64,000 nucleotides of DNA, taken from Rhodococcoides fascians A25f (GTDB taxonomy: Bacteria > Actinomycetota > Actinomycetes > Mycobacteriales > Mycobacteriaceae). This document shows positions 12,956 to 21,870 of the stretch, in pieces (position 1 is the first letter of the stretch; each line of letters begins with the position of its first letter). The notes under the pieces are model-generated. The model did not search any database. It saw nothing but the letters and a program-made list of their open reading frames with translations, and was not told the DNA's origin. The position numbers were made by a program, and so were the translations under genes. The DNA is taken from assembly GCF_000760935.2 (NCBI RefSeq), contig NZ_CP049744.1:3565501-3629500 (forward strand). Direction: 5' to 3'.

Positions 12956-14185
12956 CTACTGGCGGCCGACGGAGGCCACGAACACCTCGGCCACGCCCGA
13001 ATCGGCAGTCACGGTGACGGATCGATCCGCAGCCGGTATCCAGGCCGAGCTGCCCTGCGGCACCGTCAGCCCGGACTGGCTGCCGCCGGTACTCGCCACG
13101 ACGGTTCCGTCGGTACACAGCAGTATTCGGGGACCGGATCCGGGTATTTCGACCGTCTCCCCCGGCGGCACCGCCGTCCGACTCAGCGCGAATTCCGGTG
13201 CAGGCGTGCGGTACAGGTAGGTGGGCCGATCGTCCTCGCCCGGAGTGATGGGAGAGATATCGGCCGGCTCGAAGTCCAGTACGCGCAGCAGTTCCGGGAC
13301 GTCGACGTGCTTGGGAGTCAGTCCTCCGCGCAACACGTTGTCGGAGTTCGCCATGATTTCCACTCCGGTACCACGCAGGTATGCGTGCAAGTTTCCGGCG
13401 TCCAGGTACAGGCCTTGCCCGGGAGCCAAGGTCACCCTGTTGAGCAGCAGTGCTGCCAGCACACCGGCGTCGCCGGGATAGGACTCGCCGAGCTCGAGCA
13501 GAGTCCTGGCCTCGGCCGCGAATCGTCCGCCGTCAGTGCGCGCGGGACCGGAAAGATAATCGATGCATCCCTGGGCAACGGCCGGAAGAATATCGTCCAG
13601 CGACTGCCCGGGAAGCGTGATCCACGAGGTGAACACCGTACGCAGCCCGGACGCATCGGGCTGTGCGGCAAGCAATGTGCGGTACCCACCGAGCGCGGCG
13701 ACGGCCAATGCGTCGAGCAGCTCCACGGTCTCCGTAGGGCTCCGGAAGCCGGCCAGCGCCTCGAATTCGGTGAGCGCCACGATCAGTTCCGGCTTGTGAT
13801 TCGGATCCCGATAGTTGCGCACCGGAGAATCGATGGGGACACCGGCCGCATTCTCGCGTGCGAAACCTTCATGTGCCTGCGCACTGCTGGGGTGGGCCTG
13901 CAACGACAAAGGCTCTTCTGCGGCAAGCAGTTTCAGCAGGTACGGCAGTCGGGACTCGTACTGCTGCGCCGAGCCTCCCAGCTGCGTTGCCGGATCCCCG
14001 TCGATCAATGTGAGCAGTGGGGTGCTGCCGCCCTCGTGCACCACGTGTGCCGAATCGGCTGGGTGAGCACCGAGCCAGATCTCGGCCTCGGGATGATCGG
14101 ACGGAACCGGGCGACCCTGAATACGGGCCAGAGCGGTTCGCGACCCCCATGCGTAGGACCGAACCGCACCACGCAAGAGCTGCAC
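12956..14185 (-). CDS. manA: Mannose-6-phosphate isomerase, class I
   Basis: Zinc enzyme interconverting fructose-6-phosphate and mannose-6-phosphate, the entry to GDP-mannose for lipomannan, PIMs and mannosylated glycans. The 409-residue protein has the RSYAWGSRTAL start region, metal-binding LQAHPSSAQA and DPNHKPEL (His and Glu ligands), and a C-terminal cupin with GVEIMANSDNVLRGGLTPKHVD. Start is GTG at 14185, overlapping the stop of the upstream SIS gene by one base, implying translational coupling. Together with the SIS gene and manB it forms a mannose-metabolism cluster. Confidence 0.95.
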   Translation of the reverse strand: MQLLRGAVRSYAWGSRTALARIQGRPVPSDHPEAEIWLGAHPADSAHVVHEGGSTPLLTLIDGDPATQLGGSAQQYESRLPYLLKLLAAEEPLSLQAHPSSAQAHEGFARENAAGVPIDSPVRNYRDPNHKPELIVALTEFEALAGFRSPTETVELLDALAVAALGGYRTLLAAQPDASGLRTVFTSWITLPGQSLDDILPAVAQGCIDYLSGPARTDGGRFAAEARTLLELGESYPGDAGVLAALLLNRVTLAPGQGLYLDAGNLHAYLRGTGVEIMANSDNVLRGGLTPKHVDVPELLRVLDFEPADISPITPGEDDRPTYLYRTPAPEFALSRTAVPPGETVEIPGSGPRILLCTDGTVVASTGGSQSGLTVPQGSSAWIPAADRSVTVTADSGVAEVFVASVGRQ

Positions 14186-15327
14186 TAGCTACCGCCCATC
14201 AACAACAGGTACGCGGCGGTCGTGTCCAACCGCGTCGCCAACACGGACATGGTGTCGAGCACCGAAAGTGTAGCCGGACCGGGAGACGCGACGGTGATGT
14301 CGAGCTCGGATCCCGGCCTCGCGCCGCCGAACAGCGCATCGCTCGACTCGGCGAGCAACAATTCCGACTCGGTCACACCGGCCAGTCGTCGTTCGGTCAT
14401 GGCGCGATCGACGTCGGATGCGACCACGACGACGCGCATCGGCAGTGCGGGTGGTGGGCCGTCGAGCTGCTCGTCGTGAAAGAACGAATCGAATGTCTGT
14501 GCCGTGCCGGCAGATTCGGCAGTCCTCGCCCGGACGGACGCCGCGATGACATCGCCCAGTTCTCCGGCACCGACGAGCACACCCGCCACACGCAGTAGCA
14601 CCTCACTGCCGTGCCGAGCCACCTCGACGGCCGCGGCGCTGCTGCCGGACAGCACCACCCGCCGACCGTTCATTCCGCTCGCGAGAGCCTTGGCCGGGTT
14701 GTGGAACACCTCGTTGGACGGGCTGTTTCGGACCGCCTCGGCGTCGAGCAGGTCGGCCAGACGAGACAGATTGGGCAGCAACGTCTTCCACGATCCACCG
14801 GCAACCGCACCGAGAACGGCGACGAATGCGGCGAGATAGCGCATCAGGGCGTTGTGGTCACGGACCGCGATTCGCGGCGGCAACCACATGACTCTGGCTC
14901 CTCGGACGGCACGCAGCGGGCCTTCCTCGGGTGCCACCACCACCACTTCCGCGCCGCGACGTGCGGCGGCATCGACAGACTCGGCAAGGCGCGGATCGCC
15001 TGCGTCGTCGCCCGCAACCACCACCACATCGAGCGGGCCGATCCACGGCGGAGTTCCGGTACTGCGAACCAGCGGAACACCGAGTCGGTCACCGAGCGCT
15101 GCGACGAGAAGTGACGCGGCACGACTGCTGCGCCCGTCACCGGTCACGATGACCACACTTCTGGGACGCAGATCGGCCAACCGTGCCAGCACCGCTTCGT
15201 CCACCGCCGTCGCGACAGCGCGAACCTGCGCGCCCGCCAGCGCAGCACTGCGCAACGCACCCTCGCGATCGGCCGCGATGAGAGCATCGGCATCGTCGAG
15301 ATCGACCAGAGACGACACTGCGGTCAT
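14185..15327 (-). CDS. SIS-domain sugar isomerase-like protein
   Basis: Resembles the SIS-domain fold of bifunctional phosphoglucose/phosphomannose isomerases; the mycobacterial equivalent is Rv3256c, whose reaction is not established as far as I know. The 380-residue protein has two nucleotide-like sugar-binding lobes (SVVIVTGDGRSSRAAS near residue 60 and RRVVLSGSSAAAVEVA near 225). The glutamate/histidine catalytic pair of true phosphoglucose isomerases is not obvious. ATG at 15327 is preferred because GGGAGGT lies nine bases upstream; a GTG at 15351 would contain that ribosome-binding site. Its position between manB and manA suggests a role in sugar-phosphate handling. Confidence 0.8.
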   Translation of the reverse strand: MTAVSSLVDLDDADALIAADREGALRSAALAGAQVRAVATAVDEAVLARLADLRPRSVVIVTGDGRSSRAASLLVAALGDRLGVPLVRSTGTPPWIGPLDVVVVAGDDAGDPRLAESVDAAARRGAEVVVVAPEEGPLRAVRGARVMWLPPRIAVRDHNALMRYLAAFVAVLGAVAGGSWKTLLPNLSRLADLLDAEAVRNSPSNEVFHNPAKALASGMNGRRVVLSGSSAAAVEVARHGSEVLLRVAGVLVGAGELGDVIAASVRARTAESAGTAQTFDSFFHDEQLDGPPPALPMRVVVVASDVDRAMTERRLAGVTESELLLAESSDALFGGARPGSELDITVASPGPATLSVLDTMSVLATRLDTTAAYLLLMGGS

Positions 15328-15396
15328 GGCTGCGACACCTCCCTTCGTCACCGACCGGAAACGAACGCTTACCCACTCATGAACCCTCGGTAACCA

Positions 15397-16779
15397 CTAT
15401 TCCAGTCCGGCGCGAACGATGCCCAATATCTCGGTCGACAATGCATCGACATCCGCAGCGGTGCGCGCTTCCACGTTCAGTCGGAGCAGCGGTTCGGTGT
15501 TCGAGGCCCTCAGGTTGAACCAGGAACCGTCGGCGAGATCGACTGTCACACCGTCGAGTCGGTCGATGCCCGAGGTTCGATCGGCGAACGCCGCGAGCAC
15601 GGCCTCGGTACGAGCTGCCGCGTCGTCGACAGTCGAGTTGATCTCGCCCGATGCGCTGTAGGTCTCGTAGGCGGCCATCATCTCCGACAGCGGTCGGTCT
15701 TGTGCACCGAACGCGGCGAGGACATGCAGCGCGGCGAGCATGCCGGAGTCGGCACCCCAGAAGTCGCGGAAGTAGTAGTGCGCAGAGTGCTCTCCACCGA
15801 AGATCGCTCCGGTGTCGGCCATCTGCTGCTTGATGAAGGAGTGACCCACGCGGGTTCGTACCGGCGTGCCCCCGAGCTCGGTGACCAACTCCGGCACGGA
15901 ACGGGACGTGATGAGGTTGTGGATGATGACCGCGCCCGGTTCCTTGGCCAGTTCGCGCTCGGCCACCAGGCAGGTGACGGCAGAGGGCGAAACCGGGTCG
16001 CCCTTTTCGTCGACGACGAAGCAGCGATCGGCGTCGCCGTCGAACGCGAGCCCGATAGCAGAGCCGGTCTCGACGACGAAGCGCTGCAGATCCACCAGAT
16101 TCGCCGGATCGAGCGGATTGGCCTCGTGGTTGGGGAAGCTGCCGTCGAGCTCGAAGAACAGCGGCTCGATCGTCACCGGCAACGGTCCGAACACTGCAGG
16201 GACGGTGTGCCCGCCCATTCCGTTGCCTGCGTCCACGGCGATCTTCATGGAACCGATTCCCGACAGATCGACCAGGTCTCGCAAGAACTGCGCATACTCG
16301 TCGAGGACGTCGCGGGACGTCACCGTTCCGGCCGGGCCGTCGAACTCGGGTACCCCGTCCACCAGTTCGGCTTTGACGGTGGCCAGACCGGTGTCCTGTC
16401 CCACCGGCTTCGCGCCGGAGCGGCAGAGCTTGATTCCGTTGTACTTCGCCGGATTGTGACTGGCGGTGAACATGGCCCCCGGGCATTCGAGCAGGCCCGA
16501 GGCGAAGTACAGCTGATCGGTGGACGCCAGGCCGATATGCACCACGTCGAGTCCTTGAGCGGTGACACCGTCGGCAAAGGCACGAGACAGCGCAGGCGAC
16601 GAATCACGCATGTCGTGGCCGATCACGACCGACCGCGCGGCCCCCGCCTCGTCGCGCACCAGACGCGCGAACGCGGCTCCGACGTCTCGCACGAACGCCT
16701 CGTCGATCTGCTCACCTACAACGCCACGGACGTCGTAGGCCTTGATGACGGCGTTGACGGACTCTGCGGTTCGGGCCAC
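15397..16779 (-). CDS. manB: Phosphomannomutase/phosphoglucomutase
   Basis: Converts mannose-6-phosphate to mannose-1-phosphate, the step between ManA and ManC. GTG at 16779 preceded by AGGAG gives 460 residues starting with ARTAESVNAVIKAYDVRG. Motifs are the phosphoserine loop TASHNPAKYNG (active Ser), the metal-binding DGDADRC, the sugar loop GGEHSAHYYF and the C-terminal phosphate-binding RASNTEP. A longer open reading upstream to 16947 lacks conservation. The symbol pmmA is also used for this gene (Rv3257c equivalent). Confidence 0.95.
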   Translation of the reverse strand: MARTAESVNAVIKAYDVRGVVGEQIDEAFVRDVGAAFARLVRDEAGAARSVVIGHDMRDSSPALSRAFADGVTAQGLDVVHIGLASTDQLYFASGLLECPGAMFTASHNPAKYNGIKLCRSGAKPVGQDTGLATVKAELVDGVPEFDGPAGTVTSRDVLDEYAQFLRDLVDLSGIGSMKIAVDAGNGMGGHTVPAVFGPLPVTIEPLFFELDGSFPNHEANPLDPANLVDLQRFVVETGSAIGLAFDGDADRCFVVDEKGDPVSPSAVTCLVAERELAKEPGAVIIHNLITSRSVPELVTELGGTPVRTRVGHSFIKQQMADTGAIFGGEHSAHYYFRDFWGADSGMLAALHVLAAFGAQDRPLSEMMAAYETYSASGEINSTVDDAAARTEAVLAAFADRTSGIDRLDGVTVDLADGSWFNLRASNTEPLLRLNVEARTAADVDALSTEILGIVRAGLE

Positions 16780-16965
16780 GAAGATTCTCCTGGTGATCGT
16801 TCTTGCAACGCCGCACATCGGCGTCGTCGAGCGTGTGTGACGGTGCGTCCGCACCAGTATCGGCAGAACGGCACAGACCGTTTCGGTCCTGCTCGAAAAC
16901 CTTGCCAGACGGCAGTCGGACCGGCCAGTCGAACGTCGCCACACCACACCGGTGTGTGCGGCGAC

Positions 16966-17373
16966 TCAGGACGTGGGGTCGGGAAGAACTCGAAGGTGAC
17001 CACGCCTGCCGGTTCGGACGGCCGGGGCGGATCGGCGTTCACCGTCGGACGGACGGGACGCCGACCGATCGATCTCACGGTCCTCGGAGCGCACGCGATC
17101 GCCGCGGCCCGCCTCTCGAACCGCCTCGGCAAGTGCCGTCAGGTCGTCCTCGTCGGGCGTCGACGTCGAGTAACCACCCTCGTACCGGACGAGCTCCCAG
17201 CCCTTCGGCGCAGTGGTCGTGGACGCGTGAATCTCGCACAGATCCCACGAGTGAGGCTCGTCCACGGTGGCCAGCGGCCCGACGACCGCGGTGGAATCGG
17301 AGTAGACATATGTGAGCGTTGCAACAGCAGAACGGTTGCAACCAGGCCTGCAGCAGCCACGCAGTGATCTCAC
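16966..17373 (-). CDS. DUF3499 family protein
   Basis: Small actinobacterial protein of unknown function (Rv3258c equivalent). The 135-residue product begins with a cysteine cluster (CCRPGCNRSAVATLTYVY) and has a further Cys-His pair in WDLCEIH, suggesting metal or Fe-S binding, followed by GWELVRYEGGYST and a disordered, arginine-rich tail. GTG at 17373 lies six bases after a TAGTCT box with no Shine-Dalgarno, so the transcript is probably leaderless. Divergent from the gene at 17446, which also looks leaderless. Confidence 0.85.
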   Translation of the reverse strand: MRSLRGCCRPGCNRSAVATLTYVYSDSTAVVGPLATVDEPHSWDLCEIHASTTTAPKGWELVRYEGGYSTSTPDEDDLTALAEAVREAGRGDRVRSEDREIDRSASRPSDGERRSAPAVRTGRRGHLRVLPDPTS

Positions 17374-17379
17374 GAATGC

Positions 17380-17385
17380 AGACTA
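17380..17385 (-). promoter_or_regulatory. -10 box of leaderless DUF3499 transcript
   Basis: TAGTCT on the minus strand, six bases before the GTG start at 17373; spacing fits a transcript starting at the start codon. Confidence 0.6.
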
Positions 17386-17433
17386 TCCGGTAGGCGCAAC
17401 CGACCGAACGACCGACACACCGGACGAGCGCGA

Positions 17434-17439
17434 TAACCT
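17434..17439 (+). promoter_or_regulatory. -10 box of leaderless transcript of the zincin-like gene
   Basis: TAACCT followed by six C residues and the ATG at 17446, with no Shine-Dalgarno. Together with the box at 17380-17385 it makes a compact divergent promoter pair. Confidence 0.6.
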
Positions 17440-17445
17440 CCCCCC

Positions 17446-17931
17446 ATGCCTCGATTCTCCTCCGCGCGCAGGATCACCTCTCGGTCCGTGGCACGGCACG
17501 GCCGCGGCATCCGCGGACCGGTTCTGCCCGAGGACATCCCAGCCAGGCGCTCACGGGCAGAGAAGTTCGACCGTCTGGTGCTCGACGCGTTCGCGCGAAT
17601 CGATCATCGATGGCACGACAAGCTCTCGAAGCTCGATATCGCCGTCGACGATGTGCCCAAGATCAGGGCGCTGGATCCGGAGTCCGTGACATGGCCACCC
17701 GAAGTTGTGGCAGAGGGTCCCGTGCCGTTGTCGCGATTGGTGCCGGCCGGGATCGACAAGCGCGGAGAGACGACACGCGCCAGAGTGGTGCTGTTCCGGC
17801 GACCGCTCGAGCGTCGCGCAAAGCACCCTGAAGATCTGGAAGATCTGTTGTTCGAGGTTCTGGTGGAACAAGTAGCGACATATCTGGGGGTCGACCCGGA
17901 CGAAGTGGATCCGAACAGCGCCGCAGAGTGA
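17446..17931 (+). CDS. Zincin-like (metallopeptidase-family) protein lacking the HExxH motif
   Basis: A 161-residue protein of the Zincin_1 minimal-metallopeptidase-like family, equivalent to Rv3259. Start MPRFSSARRITSRS is basic; the core runs about residues 38-150. Where active relatives have HExxH, this protein reads V140-E141-Q142-V143-A144 (LVEQVATYLGVDPDEV), so both zinc-binding histidines are missing and only the glutamate remains. It is therefore unlikely to be a zinc protease and may have a structural or binding role. Leaderless start inferred from TAACCT six bases upstream. Product function unknown. Confidence 0.85.
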   Translation: MPRFSSARRITSRSVARHGRGIRGPVLPEDIPARRSRAEKFDRLVLDAFARIDHRWHDKLSKLDIAVDDVPKIRALDPESVTWPPEVVAEGPVPLSRLVPAGIDKRGETTRARVVLFRRPLERRAKHPEDLEDLLFEVLVEQVATYLGVDPDEVDPNSAAE

Positions 17932-17979
17932 TCTGCCGCAGAGTGCTCGATCGAGCACAACCGAGCGTCGGTGGAACGC

Positions 17980-18498
17980 TCAGCCGATACCGCGCTTGAG
18001 TCGACGCCGCTCCCGCTCGGACAGCCCACCCCAGATACCGAAACGCTCGTCGTTGGCGAGTGCGTACTCGAGGCATTCGTCCTTGACCTCGCAGCCGAGA
18101 CAGATGCGTTTCGCCTCGCGGGTCGAGCCACCCTTCTCCGGGAAGAAGGCCTCGGGATCGGTCTGAGCGCACAGTGCGCGCTCCTGCCACTGATCCTCGA
18201 TCTCCTCGAACATCTCGTCGAAACCTGCGACGAGGCTGAGGAACGGCTTGGCCGGCGGAACCGACTCGGCAACGAATGGCATCAGGTCGGCGTCGGAGTC
18301 GGAGTCGACATCGTTGTCGATATCGGCGTCGGTCTCGATCTGCGTTTCGATCGTTCGAGCCACGTACGCAGAACCCGCGTCGGCCGCGACGCCCGAATCT
18401 GCCCCGTTGTCGGCCTCGGTCTGCGGCGCGTCGTCGACAGCGCTGAGATGTGCAGTGGGTCCGCCCCGCTGATCACGTGTCACGTGCTCGTCATACAT
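17980..18498 (-). CDS. whiB2: WhiB-family Fe-S regulator WhiB2 (WhmD-like)
   Basis: [4Fe-4S] transcriptional regulator; the mycobacterial orthologue WhmD/WhiB2 is needed for septum formation. The WhiB domain has cluster ligands Cys110, Cys133, Cys136 and Cys142 (CLGCEVKDEC) and the turn GIWGG near residue 154, followed by the basic ERERRRLKRG tail. ATG at 18498 is chosen because GAGGAGG lies upstream; this gives 172 residues, with an N-terminal extension of about 90 residues that is strongly acidic (Asp-rich, residues 54-72). Longer frames further upstream are not convincing. Position next to fbiA matches Rv3260c. Confidence 0.94.
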   Translation of the reverse strand: MYDEHVTRDQRGGPTAHLSAVDDAPQTEADNGADSGVAADAGSAYVARTIETQIETDADIDNDVDSDSDADLMPFVAESVPPAKPFLSLVAGFDEMFEEIEDQWQERALCAQTDPEAFFPEKGGSTREAKRICLGCEVKDECLEYALANDERFGIWGGLSERERRRLKRGIG

Positions 18499-18724
18499 CG
18501 CTTCCGCCTCCTCACCTGTGGTAGCGCAGATACTTTCGGTCTTCGTGTGCTCGAATACCTTGCCCCGCGCAGGTATTCGGTCCAACTGGCGTGTCCGAAC
18601 GCATATGCGTTCGTCCAACTCTCGACCTCTACTCGACGTCCATGCAAGGACGAGCAGGAAGGGAACGAGTGTTCGAAACCAGGTTCGCTGCAATCGAACT
18701 CGTGCTGCGAACACTGAATGACAT

Positions 18725-18753
18725 ACCTGTGATTAGACACGCACAGGTGTGTC
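18725..18753. promoter_or_regulatory. Paired GACAC / inverted repeat upstream of whiB2
   Basis: ACCTGTG (18725-18731) and CACAGGT (18742-18748) form a 7-bp inverted repeat around a 10-base centre. GACAC (18735-18739) and GTGTC (18749-18753) are also in inverted orientation. GACAC is the known recognition motif of WhiA, the partner of the WhiB/WhiB2 class in Streptomyces. Assignment to WhiA here is inference; the site is about 230-255 bases upstream of the whiB2 start. Confidence 0.4.
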
Positions 18754-18923
18754 GCGGTCAAGCCGATCGCGCAAATCCAATACCATCACATGCCCGAAAT
18801 CGGCTGTCTCCCCGAATCGGAGCCCGTCCCGTGCGTGTCGCGACGGTTATGGCACCTCCCCACGGTCCGCTCGTACGGGTGCAGCACCGGGTGGGCGCTC
18901 GCCCGGCACCGCCGCAACCCCAC

Positions 18924-18929
18924 TAGGCT
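18924..18929 (+). promoter_or_regulatory. -10 box of leaderless fbiA transcript
   Basis: TAGGCT eight bases before the fbiA GTG at 18938; no Shine-Dalgarno is present. Confidence 0.6.
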
Positions 18930-18937
18930 CGTGCGTT

Positions 18938-19912
18938 GTGAAAGTTACTGTTCTGGTCGGTGGCGTCGGTGGCGCGCGGTTCCTTCAGGGTCTCAAATCC
19001 TTGTTCGGCGACAACCCCGAGCACGAGATCACCGCGGTGGTCAACGTAGGCGACGACGTGTGGATGCACGGTCTTCGCATCTGCCCGGATCTCGATACGT
19101 GCATGTACACCCTCGGTGGTGGAATCGACACCGATCGTGGATGGGGCCGCATCGCCGAGACCTGGAACGCGCGGGACGAATTGGCGGCCTACGGTGCCGA
19201 TCCCGACTGGTTCGGACTCGGCGACCGTGACATCGCCACACACCTGATCCGCAGTCGGATGTTGCGCACCGGATTTCCCCTGTCGGCCGTCACCGAAGCT
19301 CTCTGCAACCGGTGGCAACCGGGCGTCCGGCTGCTGCCCGTCACCGACGATCGGTCCGAGACCCACGTCGTCGTCACCGATCCGGACGATCCGAGCGGCG
19401 AGCAGCAACGCGCAATTCACTTCCAGGAGTGGTGGGTTCGTTACCGAGCGCAGATCCCGACCCACAGTTTCGCCAACATCGGTGCCGAACAGGCAAGCCC
19501 GGCACCGGGAGTGGTCGAAGCGATCACAGAAGCCGATGCCGTGATCCTGGCACCGTCCAATCCGGTGGTGAGCGTCGGCGCGATCCTTGCGGTACCGGGT
19601 ATCCGAGGGGCCCTCAGAACCACGGCAGCCAAGGTGGTCGGCCTCTCCCCCGTCGTCGACGGTAAGCCGTTGCGCGGCATGGCCGACGAGTGCCTGTCCG
19701 TCATCGGTGTCGACACCACAGCACAGGCGGTTGGCCGTTACTACGGAAGCCGAAGCGGCACCGGCATTCTCGACGCATGGCTGGTGCACACCACCGACGC
19801 CGCGGTCGTCGACGGAGTGGACGTGCAGTCGGTCCCGTTGCTGATGACCGACCCCGAGACCACAGCGGTGATGGCGCGTACCGCGCTGCTCGCGGCTGGA
19901 CTCGACCTGTGA
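18938..19912 (+). CDS. fbiA: 2-phospho-L-lactate / phosphoenolpyruvate transferase FbiA (CofD)
   Basis: Transfers the phosphoenolpyruvyl or phospholactyl moiety to the deazaflavin Fo, making (dehydro)F420-0. The 324-residue protein starts [19 protein letters not shown], the CofD nucleotide-binding signature, and has [19 protein letters not shown] and [13 protein letters not shown] motifs. GTG at 18938 is chosen because the conserved GGVGGA begins directly after it and TAGGCT lies eight bases upstream; a longer frame upstream is not conserved. The stop overlaps fbiB by 4 bases. Confidence 0.96.
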   Translation: MKVTVLVGGVGGARFLQGLKSLFGDNPEHEITAVVNVGDDVWMHGLRICPDLDTCMYTLGGGIDTDRGWGRIAETWNARDELAAYGADPDWFGLGDRDIATHLIRSRMLRTGFPLSAVTEALCNRWQPGVRLLPVTDDRSETHVVVTDPDDPSGEQQRAIHFQEWWVRYRAQIPTHSFANIGAEQASPAPGVVEAITEADAVILAPSNPVVSVGAILAVPGIRGALRTTAAKVVGLSPVVDGKPLRGMADECLSVIGVDTTAQAVGRYYGSRSGTGILDAWLVHTTDAAVVDGVDVQSVPLLMTDPETTAVMARTALLAAGLDL

Positions 19913-21288
19913 CCGATTCACGCGAGACCGCCTCGATGTCCACGGTACCGACCGATCATGCACCGGGCGGTTCGATCGAAATGCTGCCGATCACCGGGCT
20001 CCCGGAATTCAGGCCGGGTGACGACCTGGCTTCGGCTATCGCCGAGCGAGCGCCGTGGCTGCGCGACGGCGACATCTTGATCGTCACCAGCAAGGTCGTC
20101 TCCAAGGTGGAGGGCCGGTTGGTGCAGGCACCGCACGATGCCGACGAGCGTGACGCTGCCCGCAGAGTGCTGGTGGAGCAGGAAGCCGTTCGAATCGTTG
20201 CGCGCAAGGGCCGAACCCTCATCACCGAGAACCGGCTGGGCATCGTGCAGGCCGCGTCGGGCATCGACGGCTCCAACGTCGACGGTGGCGAACTGGCACT
20301 GCTGCCCGAGGACCCCGATGCCAGCGCCGCTGCCCTGCGCGCCGCTCTCGGCGAACTGCTGGGGGTGACGGTGGCCGTGGTCGTCACCGACACCATGGGG
20401 CGCGCCTGGCGGATCGGACAGACCGACGCCGCCATCGGCGCGGCGGGCCTCCCGGTTCTGCACGCCTACGCCGGAGCCGAGGACGGTCAGGGCAACGAGC
20501 TCGTGGTCACCGAGGTCGCAATCGCGGACGAGCTCGCAGCCGCAGGCGATCTGGTGAAGGGCAAGCTGGGCGGTGTGCCGATCGCCGTCGTACGCGGCTT
20601 GGCACCGGTCGACGACGGTTCCACCGCGGCGGCTCTCCTTCGCGGCGGCGAGGACGACCTGTTCTGGCTCGGCACCGCCGAAGCACTCGATCGTGGCCGT
20701 CGGGAGGCTTTGCTGCTGAGGCGGTCGGTTCGGTCGTTCTCCTCGGACTCGGTCGATCCCGAGCTGATTCGGGCTTCGGTCGCCGACGCTCTCACCGCCC
20801 CCGCTCCGCACCACACTCGACCGGTCCGGTTCGTGTGGGTCAGGACCCCGGCGCTGCGGCGTCGGCTGCTCGAGACGATGCGCGAGCAGTGGCGCGCCGA
20901 CCTGACGAGCGACGGACTGAGCGAGGAGCGGATCGCCGCGCGACTGAGCCGCGGCGACATTCTGTTCGACGCACCGGAAATCGTCGTTCCGTTCTGTGTG
21001 CCCGACGGCGCGCACTCGTACCCCGACGAGAGGCGTCGAGCCGCAGAGGAGACGATGTTCACCGTGGCGGTCGGTGCCGCCGTCCAAGGTCTGCTCGTGG
21101 CCCTTGCGGTACGGGAACTCGGCAGCTGCTGGATCGGTTCGACCATTTTCGCCGCCGATACCGTGCGTGCCGAACTCGGACTGCGTGCAGATTGGAAAGC
21201 CATGGGAGCCATCGCAATCGGGCACCCCAGCGAGCCGTCGACGGTCCGGGATCCGGTGGTTCCCGGGTCGTCACTGTTGGAGCTCTGA
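19909..21288 (+). CDS. fbiB: Coenzyme F420:L-glutamate ligase FbiB
   Basis: Adds the poly-gamma-glutamate tail to F420-0 and reduces dehydro-F420 using its FMN domain. The 459-residue product has an N-terminal ligase domain ([30 protein letters not shown], residues about 20-260) and a C-terminal nitroreductase-like domain from [10 protein letters not shown] onward, ending with [11 protein letters not shown] at 19909 overlaps the fbiA stop (GTGA), implying translational coupling; an internal ATG nine codons later is an alternative. Two-domain architecture matches the actinobacterial FbiB rather than archaeal CofE. Confidence 0.96.
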   Translation: MTDSRETASMSTVPTDHAPGGSIEMLPITGLPEFRPGDDLASAIAERAPWLRDGDILIVTSKVVSKVEGRLVQAPHDADERDAARRVLVEQEAVRIVARKGRTLITENRLGIVQAASGIDGSNVDGGELALLPEDPDASAAALRAALGELLGVTVAVVVTDTMGRAWRIGQTDAAIGAAGLPVLHAYAGAEDGQGNELVVTEVAIADELAAAGDLVKGKLGGVPIAVVRGLAPVDDGSTAAALLRGGEDDLFWLGTAEALDRGRREALLLRRSVRSFSSDSVDPELIRASVADALTAPAPHHTRPVRFVWVRTPALRRRLLETMREQWRADLTSDGLSEERIAARLSRGDILFDAPEIVVPFCVPDGAHSYPDERRRAAEETMFTVAVGAAVQGLLVALAVRELGSCWIGSTIFAADTVRAELGLRADWKAMGAIAIGHPSEPSTVRDPVVPGSSLLEL

Positions 21289-21289
21289 C

Positions 21290-21856
21290 GTGTCGGCAAC
21301 GACACCGCCTCGTTCGACTCTGTGGAATTCGGTCGGAGCATCGCTCGATCGATGGGCACCGTCCGATTCGAGCGACGAATCGCTCCGGCACACGATGCTG
21401 GCGTTTCTGCACAGCAACCCGGATGCGTGTCTGCGCGCCAACGAGGCGGGCCACTTCACGGCGTCCTCGCTGGTGCTGAACGAGTCCGGCACCCACGTGC
21501 TACTGACTCTTCACCCGAAGGTCGGTCGGTGGATTCAACTGGGCGGCCACTGCGAACCGACGGACCACACGGTGGTCGACGCGGCGCTGCGTGAGGCCAC
21601 CGAGGAATCCGGGATCGCCGATCTGACCATCGATCCGGCACTGCTCTCGGCGCACACGCACCCGATCACGTGCTCGCTGGGTAAGGCGACCCGGCACCTC
21701 GACCTGAGGTTCCTGGTGCGCGCCCAGGACGGTGCCAGGGCGGTCCGCAGCGAGGAGTCGACAGATCTCCGATGGTGGCCGGTGGACGCTCTGCCGGACA
21801 CCGCCGAGCACGAGACGATCGACCGCCTCGTCGCGCACGCTGCACGCCGCCGGTAG
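21290..21856 (+). CDS. Nudix hydrolase-family protein
   Basis: 188-residue member of the Nudix superfamily, which cleaves nucleoside diphosphates linked to other groups. The core box reads GGHCEPTD...REATEESGI at about residues 83-107; REATEESG is canonical, while the Glu expected between Gly and Arg is replaced by His and the spacing to Gly is one longer, so the substrate and activity are uncertain. GTG at 21290 starts one base after the fbiB stop. It follows the F420 genes and is convergent with manC. Confidence 0.85.
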   Translation: MSATTPPRSTLWNSVGASLDRWAPSDSSDESLRHTMLAFLHSNPDACLRANEAGHFTASSLVLNESGTHVLLTLHPKVGRWIQLGGHCEPTDHTVVDAALREATEESGIADLTIDPALLSAHTHPITCSLGKATRHLDLRFLVRAQDGARAVRSEESTDLRWWPVDALPDTAEHETIDRLVAHAARRR

Positions 21857-21870
21857 ACGAGCGGATCGGG

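Larger units (their letters stand above)
18499..18937. other. Divergent whiB2-fbiA intergenic region
   Basis: About 440 bases with no convincing gene, carrying the promoters of whiB2 (minus) and fbiA (plus). It contains an inverted repeat with paired GACAC elements at 18725-18753 and the fbiA -10 box at 18924-18929, annotated separately. The long leader of whiB2 suggests complex regulation. Confidence 0.6.

Noticed and set aside
11344..13017. Long plus-strand frame opposite the permease
   Set aside because: Composition is unlike a protein (His/Gln/Arg/Glu runs), and the opposite strand encodes a clear APC transporter.
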